Source: Hydrogenophaga sp. (GTDB taxonomy: Bacteria > Pseudomonadota > Gammaproteobacteria > Burkholderiales > Burkholderiaceae_C). From it: a DNA stretch of 64,000 nucleotides. A program made the position numbers and the translations under genes. The DNA lies in assembly GCA_011391495.1 (NCBI GenBank), contig JAABQK010000003.1, forward strand, positions 62,001 to 126,000, in the 5' to 3' direction. Shown piece after piece: positions 1 through 9,301 of the stretch. Under the pieces are notes generated by a model. That model worked only from the letters and a program-made list of their open reading frames with translations. It did not search any database and was not told the origin of the DNA. The first letter of the stretch is position 1; each line of letters opens with the position of its first letter.

Positions 1-12
1 GAAGGCATTCCC

Positions 13-750
13 ATGAGCGATTTCATTCGACCCGGCCACCGGGCCGCAGACGCCCTGCGCCCGGTGCGCATCACGCGCGGCTACACCATCCATGCCGAGG
101 GTTCGGTGCTGATCGAGTTTGGCCACACCAAGGTGCTGTGCACCGCTTCGGTGGAAGAAAAGGTGCCGCCGCACAAGCGTGGCAGTGGCGAGGGCTGGGT
201 GACCGCCGAATACGGCATGCTGCCGCGCGCCACCCACACGCGCAGCGACCGGGAAGCCGCCAAGGGCAAACAGAGTGGTCGCACGCAGGAAATCCAGCGT
301 CTGATCGGCCGTTCGCTGCGCGCGGTGTTCGACCTCAAGGCGCTGGGCGAGCGCACCATTTCCCTGGATTGCGACGTGCTGCAGGCCGACGGCGGCACGC
401 GCACCGCCAGCATCACCGGTGCCTTCGTGGCCGCGCACGATGCGGTGAGCAAGCTGCTGGAAGAGGGCAAGATCGCTGCTTCGCCGATCAAGGACCATGT
501 GGCGGCCATTTCGGTGGGCATCCTGCATGGCACGCCCTTGCTCGATCTGGAGTACATCGAAGACTCGGCCTGCGATACGGACATGAACGTGGTCATGACC
601 GGCGCCGGGAACTTCGTCGAAGTCCAGGGAACGGCCGAGGGCGTGGCGTTCAGTCGCAAAGAGATGGACGCCTTGCTGGCACTGGCCGAAAAGGGCGTGG
701 GTGAACTGGTGGCGCTGCAGAAGCAGAGCCTGGGTCTGCCCTTGGCCTGA
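13..750 (+). CDS. rph: Ribonuclease PH
   Basis: Full-length 245-aa ORF with RNase PH motifs ([47 protein letters not shown]). Confidence 0.97.
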   Translation: MSDFIRPGHRAADALRPVRITRGYTIHAEGSVLIEFGHTKVLCTASVEEKVPPHKRGSGEGWVTAEYGMLPRATHTRSDREAAKGKQSGRTQEIQRLIGRSLRAVFDLKALGERTISLDCDVLQADGGTRTASITGAFVAAHDAVSKLLEEGKIAASPIKDHVAAISVGILHGTPLLDLEYIEDSACDTDMNVVMTGAGNFVEVQGTAEGVAFSRKEMDALLALAEKGVGELVALQKQSLGLPLA

Positions 751-766
751 GGGCCAGGCCGTCCGC

Positions 767-1390
767 ATGAAACTGGTTCTCGCTTCCAACAACACCGGCA
801 AGCTCGCCGAGCTGCAGGCACTGTTCGCGCCGCTGGGTGTGGAGCTGGTGCGCCAGTCCGATCTGGGTATTCCCGAGGCGCCGGAGCCGCACCGCACCTT
901 CATTGAAAATGCATTGGCCAAGGCTCGCCACGCCTCGCAGATCAGCGGTCTGCCGGCGCTGGCAGACGATGCGGGGCTGTGTGTGGAAGCGTTTGGTGGC
1001 CTGCCTGGTGTGGACACGGCCTACTACGCCACGCAATTTGGATACGAGAAGGGCGATGCCAGCAACGTGCGCGCCCTTCTGGAGCAGCTGGCGGGTCAGT
1101 CCGACCGGCGCGCTGCGTTGGTGAGCACGCTGGTGGCGGTTCGCCGTGCCGACGATCCCGAGCCCCTGGTGGCCACTGGTCGCGCGCCGGGGCTGATCAC
1201 GCAGCAACCGATCGGTGACAACGGCTTCGGTTTCGACCCGGTGATGTACCTGCCCGAATTCGGTCAGACCTTTGCCCAGCTGCCCACCGACGTCAAGAAC
1301 GCCAACAGCCACCGTGGCAAGGCGGCGCGCCAGATGCTGGAACTGATGCGCGAGCGCTGGTTCGCACCGCCGCCGGCCACACGCTCATGA
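767..1390 (+). CDS. rdgB: RdgB/HAM1 family non-canonical purine NTP pyrophosphatase
   Basis: Starts MKLVLASNNTGKLAELQ; contains ADDAGLCVEAFGGLPGVDTA and FGFDPVMYLPEFGQTFAQL; start moved inside ORF 701..1390. Confidence 0.95.
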   Translation: MKLVLASNNTGKLAELQALFAPLGVELVRQSDLGIPEAPEPHRTFIENALAKARHASQISGLPALADDAGLCVEAFGGLPGVDTAYYATQFGYEKGDASNVRALLEQLAGQSDRRAALVSTLVAVRRADDPEPLVATGRAPGLITQQPIGDNGFGFDPVMYLPEFGQTFAQLPTDVKNANSHRGKAARQMLELMRERWFAPPPATRS

Positions 1391-2676
1391 ACCGCGAGGA
1401 GGGGGTGCGGGTTCCGCTGCCGGTCAGCCAGAAGGCGGTGGCCGATCAGGCAGCCCGTGCCAGCGAGGCGCGTTGGAACGACATCCAGCACTGGATGCGC
1501 CCGGGCACCCTGCAGCTGACCAGCCTGCCGCCGCTCTCGCTCTACATCCACCTGCCCTGGTGTCTGAAGAAGTGTCCGTACTGCGATTTCAACTCGCACG
1601 AGTGGAGTGCCACCAGCGAGCCGGGTCAGGCCTTGCCCGAGCAAGCCTACCTGGAGGCCTTGCGTGCCGATCTCGAGGCATCTTTGCCGTTGATCTGGGG
1701 CCGCACCGTGCACAGCGTGTTCATCGGTGGTGGCACGCCCAGCCTGTTCTCTCCCGAGTCCATTGACCGCCTCCTGGGCGATGTGCGCGCGCTGCTGAAG
1801 CTGGATGCCGATGCCGAGATCACGCTCGAAGCGAACCCAGGCACGTTTGAAAAAGACCGCTTTCGCGCTTTCCGCCAGGCCGGCGTGACGCGCCTGTCCA
1901 TCGGGGTGCAGAGCTTCAGCGACGCGCACCTGAAAGCGATCGGGCGTGTGCACAACCGCGCCCAGGCGATCGCGGCGGTCGAAGAGGCGGCACAGGCCTT
2001 TGACACCTTCAACCTCGACATCATGTACGCGCTGCCGGGGCAAACGCTGGCGCAGTGCGAAGAAGACATCCGCACCGCGCTGTCGTTCAGGCCGCCGCAC
2101 ATCTCGATCTACCACCTGACGATCGAGCCCAACACCGTGTTTGCCAAATTTCCACCCCGGGTGCCGGAAGACGACGACGCCTACGCCATGCTCGACCGCA
2201 TCACCGAGCTGACTGCCGAGCAGGGGCTGATGCGGTACGAGGTGTCGGCCTACGCGCGTGCCGGCCATCGCTGCTGGCACAACCTGAACTACTGGCAGTT
2301 TGGCGACTACCTGGGCATCGGCGCCGGCGCCCACAGCAAGCTGAGCTTCGCGCACCGGGTGGTGCGCCAGGTGCGTGCGCGCGAGCCGCGCCTATACATG
2401 GACAAGGCGCGCGCCGGCGATGCGGTGGTGAGGGTGGAGGAAGTGGCGCGGCGCGACCTGCCGTTCGAGTTCATGCTCAATGCCCTGCGCCTGCGGCACG
2501 GGTTTGAGCTGCAGCGGTTCATGGAGCGCACCGGTCTGCCGCTTTCCAGCATCCAGCCCGCGCTGGATCGCGCATTGGAGCAGCAACTGATCGAGTACGA
2601 GGGCGACACAGTGAAACCGACCGAGCGCGGCTTCGATTTCCTCAGTGACCTGCAGGGGCTGTTCCTCACGGACTGA
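1387..2676 (+). CDS. hemW: Radical SAM heme chaperone HemW (coproporphyrinogen III oxidase-like)
   Basis: LYIHLPWCLKKCPYCDFNSH radical SAM motif, IGGGTPSLFS, LGIGAGAHSKL. Confidence 0.94.
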   Translation: MNREEGVRVPLPVSQKAVADQAARASEARWNDIQHWMRPGTLQLTSLPPLSLYIHLPWCLKKCPYCDFNSHEWSATSEPGQALPEQAYLEALRADLEASLPLIWGRTVHSVFIGGGTPSLFSPESIDRLLGDVRALLKLDADAEITLEANPGTFEKDRFRAFRQAGVTRLSIGVQSFSDAHLKAIGRVHNRAQAIAAVEEAAQAFDTFNLDIMYALPGQTLAQCEEDIRTALSFRPPHISIYHLTIEPNTVFAKFPPRVPEDDDAYAMLDRITELTAEQGLMRYEVSAYARAGHRCWHNLNYWQFGDYLGIGAGAHSKLSFAHRVVRQVRAREPRLYMDKARAGDAVVRVEEVARRDLPFEFMLNALRLRHGFELQRFMERTGLPLSSIQPALDRALEQQLIEYEGDTVKPTERGFDFLSDLQGLFLTD

Positions 2677-2695
2677 GACCTGTCCAGAAAGCAGA

Positions 2696-2716
2696 AACCC
2701 GGCGCGAGGCCGGGTT
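2696..2716. terminator. Candidate bidirectional terminator between hemW and tRNA-Ser
   Basis: AACCCGGC-GCGAG-GCCGGGTT hairpin between convergent transcription units. Confidence 0.5.
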
Positions 2717-2725
2717 CTGCTGACT

Positions 2726-2813
2726 TGGCGGAGAGCCAGGGATTCGAACCCTGGAACCCTTGCGGGTTGCCGGTTTTCAAGACCGGTGCAATCGACCACT
2801 CTGCCAGCTCTCC
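2726..2813 (-). tRNA. tRNA-Ser (anticodon TGA), CCA encoded
   Basis: Reverse complement GGAGAGCTGGCAGAGTGGTCGATTGCACCGGTCTTGAAAACCGGCAACCCGCAAGGGTTCCAGGGTTCGAATCCCTGGCTCTCCGCCA folds as a class II tRNA; TTGAA anticodon loop. Confidence 0.96.
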
Positions 2814-2851
2814 AAGACGTGGATTGTATGTGAGCGCAGGGGGCCAGGCGC

Positions 2852-3529
2852 TCAGGCCAGGTCAGCAGCGGGCTGGCTTGCCTTCAGCATGCCGCGCTGC
2901 TCGATGAAGCGCACCACTTCGTCCAGGCCCACCAGCGTCTTCAGGTTGGTCATCACCCAGGGGCGGCGTGCGCTGTCGGGCCGCATGCGGGCCGTGTCGG
3001 CTTTCATCACCTCCAGATCGGCGCCCACATGGGGCGCGAGGTCGGTCTTGTTGATGACGAAGAGGTCGCTCTTGGTGATGCCGGGGCCGCCCTTGCGCGG
3101 GATTTTTTCGCCCGCTGCGACGTCGATCACGTAGATGGTGAGGTCGGACAGCTCGGGGCTGAAGGTGGCGGCCAGGTTGTCGCCACCGGATTCGACGAAC
3201 ACGATGTCGGCATTCGGGAACTCGCCCAGCATGCGGTCGATGGCTTCGAGGTTGATCGAGCAGTCCTCGCGGATGGCGGTGTGCGGGCAGCCGCCGGTTT
3301 CCACACCCATGATGCGCTCGGCCGGCAGCGCGCCGCTGACGGTGAGCAGGCGCTGGTCTTCCTTGGTGTAGATGTCGTTGGTGATGGCGATCAGGTCGTA
3401 CCGCTCGCGCATGGTCTTGCAGAGCATTTCCAGCAGCGTGGTCTTGCCGGAGCCGACCGGGCCACCGATGCCCACGCGCAGCGGCGGCAGGTGTCTGGTG
3501 CGGTTCGGGATGTGGTGCAGGGTGGTCAT
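2852..3529 (-). CDS. ureG: Urease accessory GTPase UreG
   Basis: [22 protein letters not shown]-loop, [15 protein letters not shown]. Confidence 0.97.
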   Translation of the reverse strand: MTTLHHIPNRTRHLPPLRVGIGGPVGSGKTTLLEMLCKTMRERYDLIAITNDIYTKEDQRLLTVSGALPAERIMGVETGGCPHTAIREDCSINLEAIDRMLGEFPNADIVFVESGGDNLAATFSPELSDLTIYVIDVAAGEKIPRKGGPGITKSDLFVINKTDLAPHVGADLEVMKADTARMRPDSARRPWVMTNLKTLVGLDEVVRFIEQRGMLKASQPAADLA

Positions 3530-3544
3530 GGCAGGGCTCGGTGT

Positions 3545-4267
3545 TCAGGAACGGAAGAGGCGGGAATATTGCGATTCGTGGCGGGCCGAGTGGATGGCCA
3601 GCAGTGGCGTGAAGGCCTGGCGCGTGTCATCGGTCAGCGTGAGTGCGTGGTCCACCGCAGCCGGGATGTCCTGTGCCAGCCGAGCCAGCATGCGCTGGCC
3701 CGCGCTCTGGCCCAGCGGCACCGACTTGATGGCTGCCTGCACCAGGTTTTCGGCCCAGCCGAAGGCAAAACCGAGCAGGCTGTCGCGCACCGTGGCATCG
3801 TAGCTGGCGGCGGCGCAGGCCATGGCCACGGGGTAGCTGGCCGGGTCGAGCCGGGCCGCCTGCAGGCGCTCGAACACACCCGCCCCGAGTTCGCCCAGTT
3901 GGCGTGCCCATTCCACCAGCGAGCGGCCCATCTGCTCGGTCTGCAGGCGGAATTCATGGGTCTCGCGGGTGGTCAGTACCCATTGGTTGAGCGCCTGGAT
4001 GCGGGCCAGATCGCCCTGCCGCCAGGCGGGAATGGCCTGGGCCACCACGGCCAGATCGGCGCGCGCGAGGCCCAGGTGCAGCTGGTCGGTGAGCCACACC
4101 TTGGCGCTGGTTTCGTCGTGGACCTGGCCGGCGTCCACCGCGGCTTCCAGGCCTTCGGAGTAGGAGAACCCGCCCACCGGCAAGGCCGGCGAGGCCAGCC
4201 ACAGGATCTGCAACAGACCGGCTGCCGAGCGCGCCGGCGCGGCGGTGCCTGTGTCAGCCGTGTTCAT
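3545..4267 (-). CDS. ureF: Urease accessory protein UreF
   Basis: [24 protein letters not shown]; start chosen at MNTADTG, overlapping the ureE 3' end. Confidence 0.93.
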   Translation of the reverse strand: MNTADTGTAAPARSAAGLLQILWLASPALPVGGFSYSEGLEAAVDAGQVHDETSAKVWLTDQLHLGLARADLAVVAQAIPAWRQGDLARIQALNQWVLTTRETHEFRLQTEQMGRSLVEWARQLGELGAGVFERLQAARLDPASYPVAMACAAASYDATVRDSLLGFAFGWAENLVQAAIKSVPLGQSAGQRMLARLAQDIPAAVDHALTLTDDTRQAFTPLLAIHSARHESQYSRLFRS

Positions 4268-4832
4268 GGCCTGCAGCGTGGCTGTGTCCGTGGTGTCCGT
4301 GCGCGGCAGGGCCATGGCCCTGCGCAGGTCCGCCATGGGCATGGCCGTGCCCGCCCGCATGTGGCCCGTAGGCGCCGCCCTCGGGTTCGAAGGGTTCGCG
4401 TGCCGCCACCACCGTCAGGTGCATGGCACGCAGCATGTCGGCCAGCACGTGGTCGGGTTCGATCTTCAGGTGGTCGGGCTGCAGTTCGATGGGCACGTGC
4501 CGGTTACCCAGGTGGTAGGCCGCGCGCATCAGGTCGAAGGCGCTGCTGTGCCCATGGTGGTGTCCATGGTCGGGGCAGACGGTGATGCGCAGCACGGCTT
4601 GCGGCGCGGCCACCACACGCACCAGCGTGCCGTCCCGGGTGATCAGCACGTCACCACCGCGCACCACGGTGCCGCGGGGCAGGAACACGCCAACGTGCCG
4701 GCCATCGGACGTCGTGGCGTCGAAGCGGCTTTTCTGCCGCACGTCCCAATCGAGCTCCAGGTGTGGTGCGCGCCGTACCAGCACGGGCGCCAGTCCCTGG
4801 CCTTGCGGGATGAGTTTGGAAGCTTGAAGCAT
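4254..4832 (-). CDS. ureE: Urease accessory nickel chaperone UreE with His-rich C-terminus
   Basis: UreE-like body ([29 protein letters not shown]) and tail [35 protein letters not shown]. Confidence 0.94.
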   Translation of the reverse strand: MLQASKLIPQGQGLAPVLVRRAPHLELDWDVRQKSRFDATTSDGRHVGVFLPRGTVVRGGDVLITRDGTLVRVVAAPQAVLRITVCPDHGHHHGHSSAFDLMRAAYHLGNRHVPIELQPDHLKIEPDHVLADMLRAMHLTVVAAREPFEPEGGAYGPHAGGHGHAHGGPAQGHGPAAHGHHGHSHAAGHEHG

Positions 4833-4852
4833 CAATGGTCGATCGAAAAAAC

Positions 4853-6601
4853 TCAAAACAAAAAGTATCGCTGGGCCATGGGCAGTTGGCTGGCGGGCTC
4901 GCAGGTCAGCAGCACGCCGTCGGCGCGCACGGTGTAGCGCTGCGGGTCGATTTCCATCTTCGGCAGATGGCTGTTGTGCACCATGCTGGCCTTGGTGACG
5001 CTGCGGCAGTTCTGCACCGCGACGGTGGTTTTCTGCAGGCCATAGCGCTGCGCCACGCCGGCCGACTGCGCGGCCTGCGACACGAAGGTCAGGCTGCCCC
5101 TGGCGAGCGCGCTGCCGAAAGCGCCGAACTGCGGACGGTAGTGCACCGGCTGCGGCGTCGGGATGGAGGCGTTCGGGTCGCCCATGGCGGCCAGCGCGAT
5201 GCTGCCGCCCTTGAGCACCAGCGCCGGCTTGACGCCGAAGAACGCGGGTTTCCAGACCACGAGGTCGGCCCACTTGCCCACTTCCAGCGAACCGACGATG
5301 TGCGAGATGCCGTGTGCGATGGCCGGGTTGATGGTGTATTTGGCGATGTAGCGCTTGACGCGGAAGTTGTCGTTGCGCGAGTTGCCTTCGGACACCCCGC
5401 TGCCGGACGGCTGCGGGTTCGCAAGCCAGCCGCGCTGGCCCTTCATCTTGTCGGCCGTCTGCCAGGTGCGGATCACGACCTCACCGACACGGCCCATGGC
5501 TTGGCTGTCGCTGCTCATGATGCTGATCGCGCCCATGTCGTGCAGGATGTCTTCGGCCGCGATGGTCTCGCGGCGGATGCGGCTTTCGGCAAAGGCCAGG
5601 TCTTCGGGGATCGACGCGTCCAGGTGGTGGCAGACCATCAGCATGTCCACATGCTCGTCGAGCGTGTTGACGGTGTAGGGCATGGTCGGGTTGGTGGACG
5701 AGGGCAGGAAGTTGGCCTCGCCGACCACGCGGATGATGTCGGGTGCGTGGCCGCCGCCCGCGCCTTCGGTGTGGAAGGCGCAGAGCGTGCGGCCTTTGGT
5801 GGCAGCGATGGTGTCTTCCACGAAGCCCGACTCGTTGAGCGTGTCGGAGTGGATCGCGACCTGCGTGTCGGTTTCTTCGGCCACGTCCAGGCAGTTGCTG
5901 ATGGCGCTGGGCGTGGTGCCCCAGTCCTCGTGCAGCTTCAGGCCGATCACGCCGGCGTCGATCTGCTCGCGCAGCGGCGCGGGCTGGCTGGCGTTGCCCT
6001 TGCCCAGGAAACCCAGGTTCATGGCGAAGCCGTCGGCCGCCTGCAGCATGCGTTGAATGTGCCAGGGGCCGGGCGTGCAGGTGGTGGCGAAGGTGCCGGT
6101 GGCCGGTCCCGTGCCGCCACCGAGCATGGTGGTCACGCCCGATGCCAGGGCTTCGTCGATCTGCTGCGGGCAGATGAAGTGGATGTGGCTGTCGATGCCA
6201 CCCGCGGTGACGATGCTGCCTTCGCAGCTGATGACCTCGGTGCCCGGGCCGATGACGATGTCCACGCCAGGCATGGTGTCCGGGTTGCCCGATTTGCCGA
6301 TGGCCACGATGCGGCCGTCTTTCAGCCCGATGTCGGCCTTGACGATGCCCCAGTGGTCGATCATGAGGGCGTTGGTCAGCACCGTGTCCACGGCGCCTTC
6401 TGCGCGCGTGCGCTGGCTCTGAGCCATGCCGTCGCGAATCGTCTTGCCGCCGCCGAACTTGGCCTCTTCACCGTAGCCGCCCGCGGCGAGCGTGAAGTCC
6501 TTTTCGACTTCGACGATCAGGCCGGTGTCGGCGAGGCGCACACGGTCACCCACGGTGGGGCCGAACATGGCGGCGTAGGCGCTGCGGGGGATTTGGGTCA
6601 T
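4853..6601 (-). CDS. ureC: Urease subunit alpha
   Basis: [28 protein letters not shown]...; [33 protein letters not shown]. Confidence 0.98.
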   Translation of the reverse strand: MTQIPRSAYAAMFGPTVGDRVRLADTGLIVEVEKDFTLAAGGYGEEAKFGGGKTIRDGMAQSQRTRAEGAVDTVLTNALMIDHWGIVKADIGLKDGRIVAIGKSGNPDTMPGVDIVIGPGTEVISCEGSIVTAGGIDSHIHFICPQQIDEALASGVTTMLGGGTGPATGTFATTCTPGPWHIQRMLQAADGFAMNLGFLGKGNASQPAPLREQIDAGVIGLKLHEDWGTTPSAISNCLDVAEETDTQVAIHSDTLNESGFVEDTIAATKGRTLCAFHTEGAGGGHAPDIIRVVGEANFLPSSTNPTMPYTVNTLDEHVDMLMVCHHLDASIPEDLAFAESRIRRETIAAEDILHDMGAISIMSSDSQAMGRVGEVVIRTWQTADKMKGQRGWLANPQPSGSGVSEGNSRNDNFRVKRYIAKYTINPAIAHGISHIVGSLEVGKWADLVVWKPAFFGVKPALVLKGGSIALAAMGDPNASIPTPQPVHYRPQFGAFGSALARGSLTFVSQAAQSAGVAQRYGLQKTTVAVQNCRSVTKASMVHNSHLPKMEIDPQRYTVRADGVLLTCEPASQLPMAQRYFLF

Positions 6602-6808
6602 GGCAGTGGTCGTTTTGCGATGGTGTGGGTCCGGCCGGGCTGGTCGATATGTAACGGACTCACACAACGTTGCACATGGAGACATGCCCGGGCGGGACCT
6701 CTGGGGCGGAAATCGGCTTACCCTCAGGGTTCAATTGACAGCACGGATCGTGCCAGCCACCAGACCCTCAGCGCAGCGGCCCGGCGGCCGCGATCCCCTA
6801 TTTCAACG

Positions 6809-7957
6809 ATGGACCGATTCATGCCCAGTACCCCGTTTCAACCGCCGTTTTCCCTGCGCGCCAGCGCCCTGGTTTTCGCACTCACAGGCAGCCTGGCGGC
6901 TTGTGGTGGCGGCGGCTCTTCGGAGGCCGAGAGTATCGGAACCACGGTGGGCACCGAGACCACTGTCATCGCGGGGACGACCAGCGGACAGGTTCCCGTG
7001 CCGGCGGCGGGCCTCGCGGTCGACACCAGCCAGCCCGACCAGGTGGTGGGCTCGGGAACACCCGCCAGTTGCACTGGCCAGGCCGTGGTGGATGCGGTGG
7101 CACAGGGCGGCAAGATCCGGTTCAACTGTGGCCCAGACCCGGTCACCATCACCCTGGGCAGCACCGCCAAGGTGTTCAACAACCGCCCTGATGTGACGCT
7201 GGACGGCGGTGGCCTGATCACGCTGAGCGGTGGCGGCAGTGTTCGCATCCTGTACCAGAACACTTGCGACGCGGCCCAGGTGTGGACCACCGCGAATTGC
7301 GACAACCAGGAAACGCCCCGGCTCACGGTGCAGAACATGCGCTTTACCCAAGGCAACGCCACCGGCCAGTTGACCGATGGCGGTGGAGGTGGCGCGATCT
7401 TTGTGCGGGGCGGTCAGTTCAAGATCGTGAACAGCGTGTTCACCAACAACCTCTGCGACAGCACCGGACCCGACGTGGGTGGTGGTGCGGTGCGGGTGCT
7501 GAGCATGTTCCAGAACCGCCCGGTTTATGTGGTGCAAAGCACCTTTGGCGGCGGGTCGGGCCTGGGCAACCGCTGTTCCAACGGTGGTGCGCTGAGCAGC
7601 ATCGGCGTGTCTTACAGCATCTACAACAGCCTTCTTTCGCACAACGCAGCGCTGGGCAACGGCGCCAACCCGCAACGTGCCGGCACCCCCGGCGGCGGCA
7701 GCGGGGGCGCGATCTACAACGACGGGAACACCTTCAACTTGTCGGTCCACGGTAGCCAGGTGACCGACAACTCGGCGTCTGAAGGCGGTAGTGCGGTCTT
7801 TTTTGTGAGCAACGACCTCACCGGGCACATGACGCTGAGCGACTCGGTCTTTGTGCGCAACCCGGCCACGCGATTCGGCACCGACGGACTGCCAGGCTTT
7901 TTTGTCCTAGCTGCGCCGGGCCAGCCAGTGGTGACACGCACCACCATCTCGCATTGA
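6809..7957 (+). CDS. Secreted lipoprotein with right-handed beta-helix-like repeats
   Basis: Signal peptide plus lipobox (GSLAACGGGG), then NSVFTNNLC / AIYNDGNTFNLS / SDSVFVRNP beta-helix-type repeats; alternative start at 6821. Confidence 0.75.
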   Translation: MDRFMPSTPFQPPFSLRASALVFALTGSLAACGGGGSSEAESIGTTVGTETTVIAGTTSGQVPVPAAGLAVDTSQPDQVVGSGTPASCTGQAVVDAVAQGGKIRFNCGPDPVTITLGSTAKVFNNRPDVTLDGGGLITLSGGGSVRILYQNTCDAAQVWTTANCDNQETPRLTVQNMRFTQGNATGQLTDGGGGGAIFVRGGQFKIVNSVFTNNLCDSTGPDVGGGAVRVLSMFQNRPVYVVQSTFGGGSGLGNRCSNGGALSSIGVSYSIYNSLLSHNAALGNGANPQRAGTPGGGSGGAIYNDGNTFNLSVHGSQVTDNSASEGGSAVFFVSNDLTGHMTLSDSVFVRNPATRFGTDGLPGFFVLAAPGQPVVTRTTISH

Positions 7958-7981
7958 GGGTCTTTGCGAGGCGGAGCGGCC

Positions 7982-8290
7982 TCAGGGCAGCGGACCCTGG
8001 GTCAGGCCGCGAAAACCGTGGACGATGCGGTCGCCCGCGAAGTCCACCAGTTCCACCGTGCGTTGCTGGCCAGGCTCGAAGCGCACCGCTGTGCCAGCTG
8101 CGATGTTCAGGCGCATGCCTTGCGCAGCCGCTCGGTCAAAGCTCAGCGCTCCGTTGGTCTCGGCAAAGTGGTAGTGCGAGCCCACCTGCACCGGGCGGTT
8201 CGCGCTGTTCTGCACCACCAGCGTGAGCGTGCGGCGGCCGGGGTTGAGCGCGTGTTCGCCTGCGTCGACAAAATATTCACCGGGGATCAT
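7982..8290 (-). CDS. ureB: Urease subunit beta
   Basis: [46 protein letters not shown]. Confidence 0.97.
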   Translation of the reverse strand: MIPGEYFVDAGEHALNPGRRTLTLVVQNSANRPVQVGSHYHFAETNGALSFDRAAAQGMRLNIAAGTAVRFEPGQQRTVELVDFAGDRIVHGFRGLTQGPLP

Positions 8291-8300
8291 GGCCACTCGC

Positions 8301-8462
8301 TCACTTCTTTGACAGCCAGACCGCCAGCGCGATCAGTCCGCCAACGACCACAAAGCCCAGCGCGTCCGTGGCGTGCCAGTGGCTGCCGAACAGGCCGTGG
8401 CCGTCGTGGGCGAAGGCTGGCAGGGTGATCAAGGAGGTGGCAATGGTGAGTAGCGATTTCAT
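8301..8462 (-). CDS. 53-aa His-rich small membrane/exported peptide between ureA and ureB
   Basis: [53 protein letters not shown]: signal peptide, His-rich segment, one TM helix. Confidence 0.7.
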   Translation of the reverse strand: MKSLLTIATSLITLPAFAHDGHGLFGSHWHATDALGFVVVGGLIALAVWLSKK

Positions 8463-8509
8463 TTCAAGGCTCCAGCAGCATGTGAGTGAGGTGTCTGTTT
8501 CAGGGGTGC

Positions 8510-8581
8510 GGTGGAACCGGCTCTGCCGGGCCACTCGCATCGCCCCCTGAAGGGGGTCGCGCACGGCGCGGCGGGGGTGTT
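8510..8581 (-). repeat. Intergenic dispersed repeat, copy 1 (downstream of ureA stop)
   Basis: GGAACCGGCTCTGCCGGGCCACTCGCATCGCCCCCTGAAGGGGG...GGCGGGGGTG; related to 12485..12562 and 23712..23799. Confidence 0.7.
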
Positions 8582-8884
<303 letters not shown>

Positions 8885-8924
8885 GTCGGTGCGTGGGCGG
8901 GGTGTGTCGTGTGAGGGTGGTGGG

Positions 8925-8940
8925 AGCAATTCCCGTGCCC
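8925..8940 (-). promoter_or_regulatory. Predicted sigma54 promoter of ureA
   Basis: Minus strand GGGCACG-GGAA-TTGCT versus consensus TGGCACG-N4-TTGCW, 41 nt upstream of the ureA ATG. Confidence 0.75.
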
Positions 8941-9118
8941 TTGAATCCGACGGTCCATCGCCCTGCCGTGCAAGCCGCATCGCGCCCGGTGTGGGCCCGG
9001 ACACCATGGCTGCCCCGAACAGCGCCGCAAATGAGCCGCCGACGTGCCGTCCCCTGGTGGATCGCACCCTTCGGGGGAGATGCCACGCGCGGCGGCGCGT
9101 ACGCTTGAGCCCGCTGCA

Positions 9119-9135
9119 TTCTCCAAAATGGTGCG
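9119..9135 (-). promoter_or_regulatory. Possible NtrC-type half/degenerate site upstream of ureA
   Basis: TTCTCC-AAAAT-GGTGCG; good right half of TGCACC-N5-GGTGCA. Confidence 0.4.
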
Positions 9136-9172
9136 TCGAGGCGCCTGGGCTGGTCCAGCCCCGGTGGTGGAT

Positions 9173-9189
9173 AGCACCTGATTGGTGCC
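9173..9189 (-). promoter_or_regulatory. Predicted NtrC binding site upstream of ureA
   Basis: aGCACC-TGATT-GGTGCc, perfect 5+5 inverted repeat with NtrC consensus half-sites and spacing. Confidence 0.65.
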
Positions 9190-9301
9190 GTTCTCACGGC
9201 AGGCATCGCGCCCGTCATACCGACGGACGTGCAGGCCGCACTTTCGGCCTTCACGCCCGCGCCGGATTCCGGCAGCGGCTGCACTGCTGCTGGTTTCGCT
9301 T

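Noticed and set aside
4835-6808. N-terminal two-thirds of the 1040-aa + ORF 4835..7957
   Set aside because: Antisense to ureC; the real gene is only the lipoprotein part starting near 6809.
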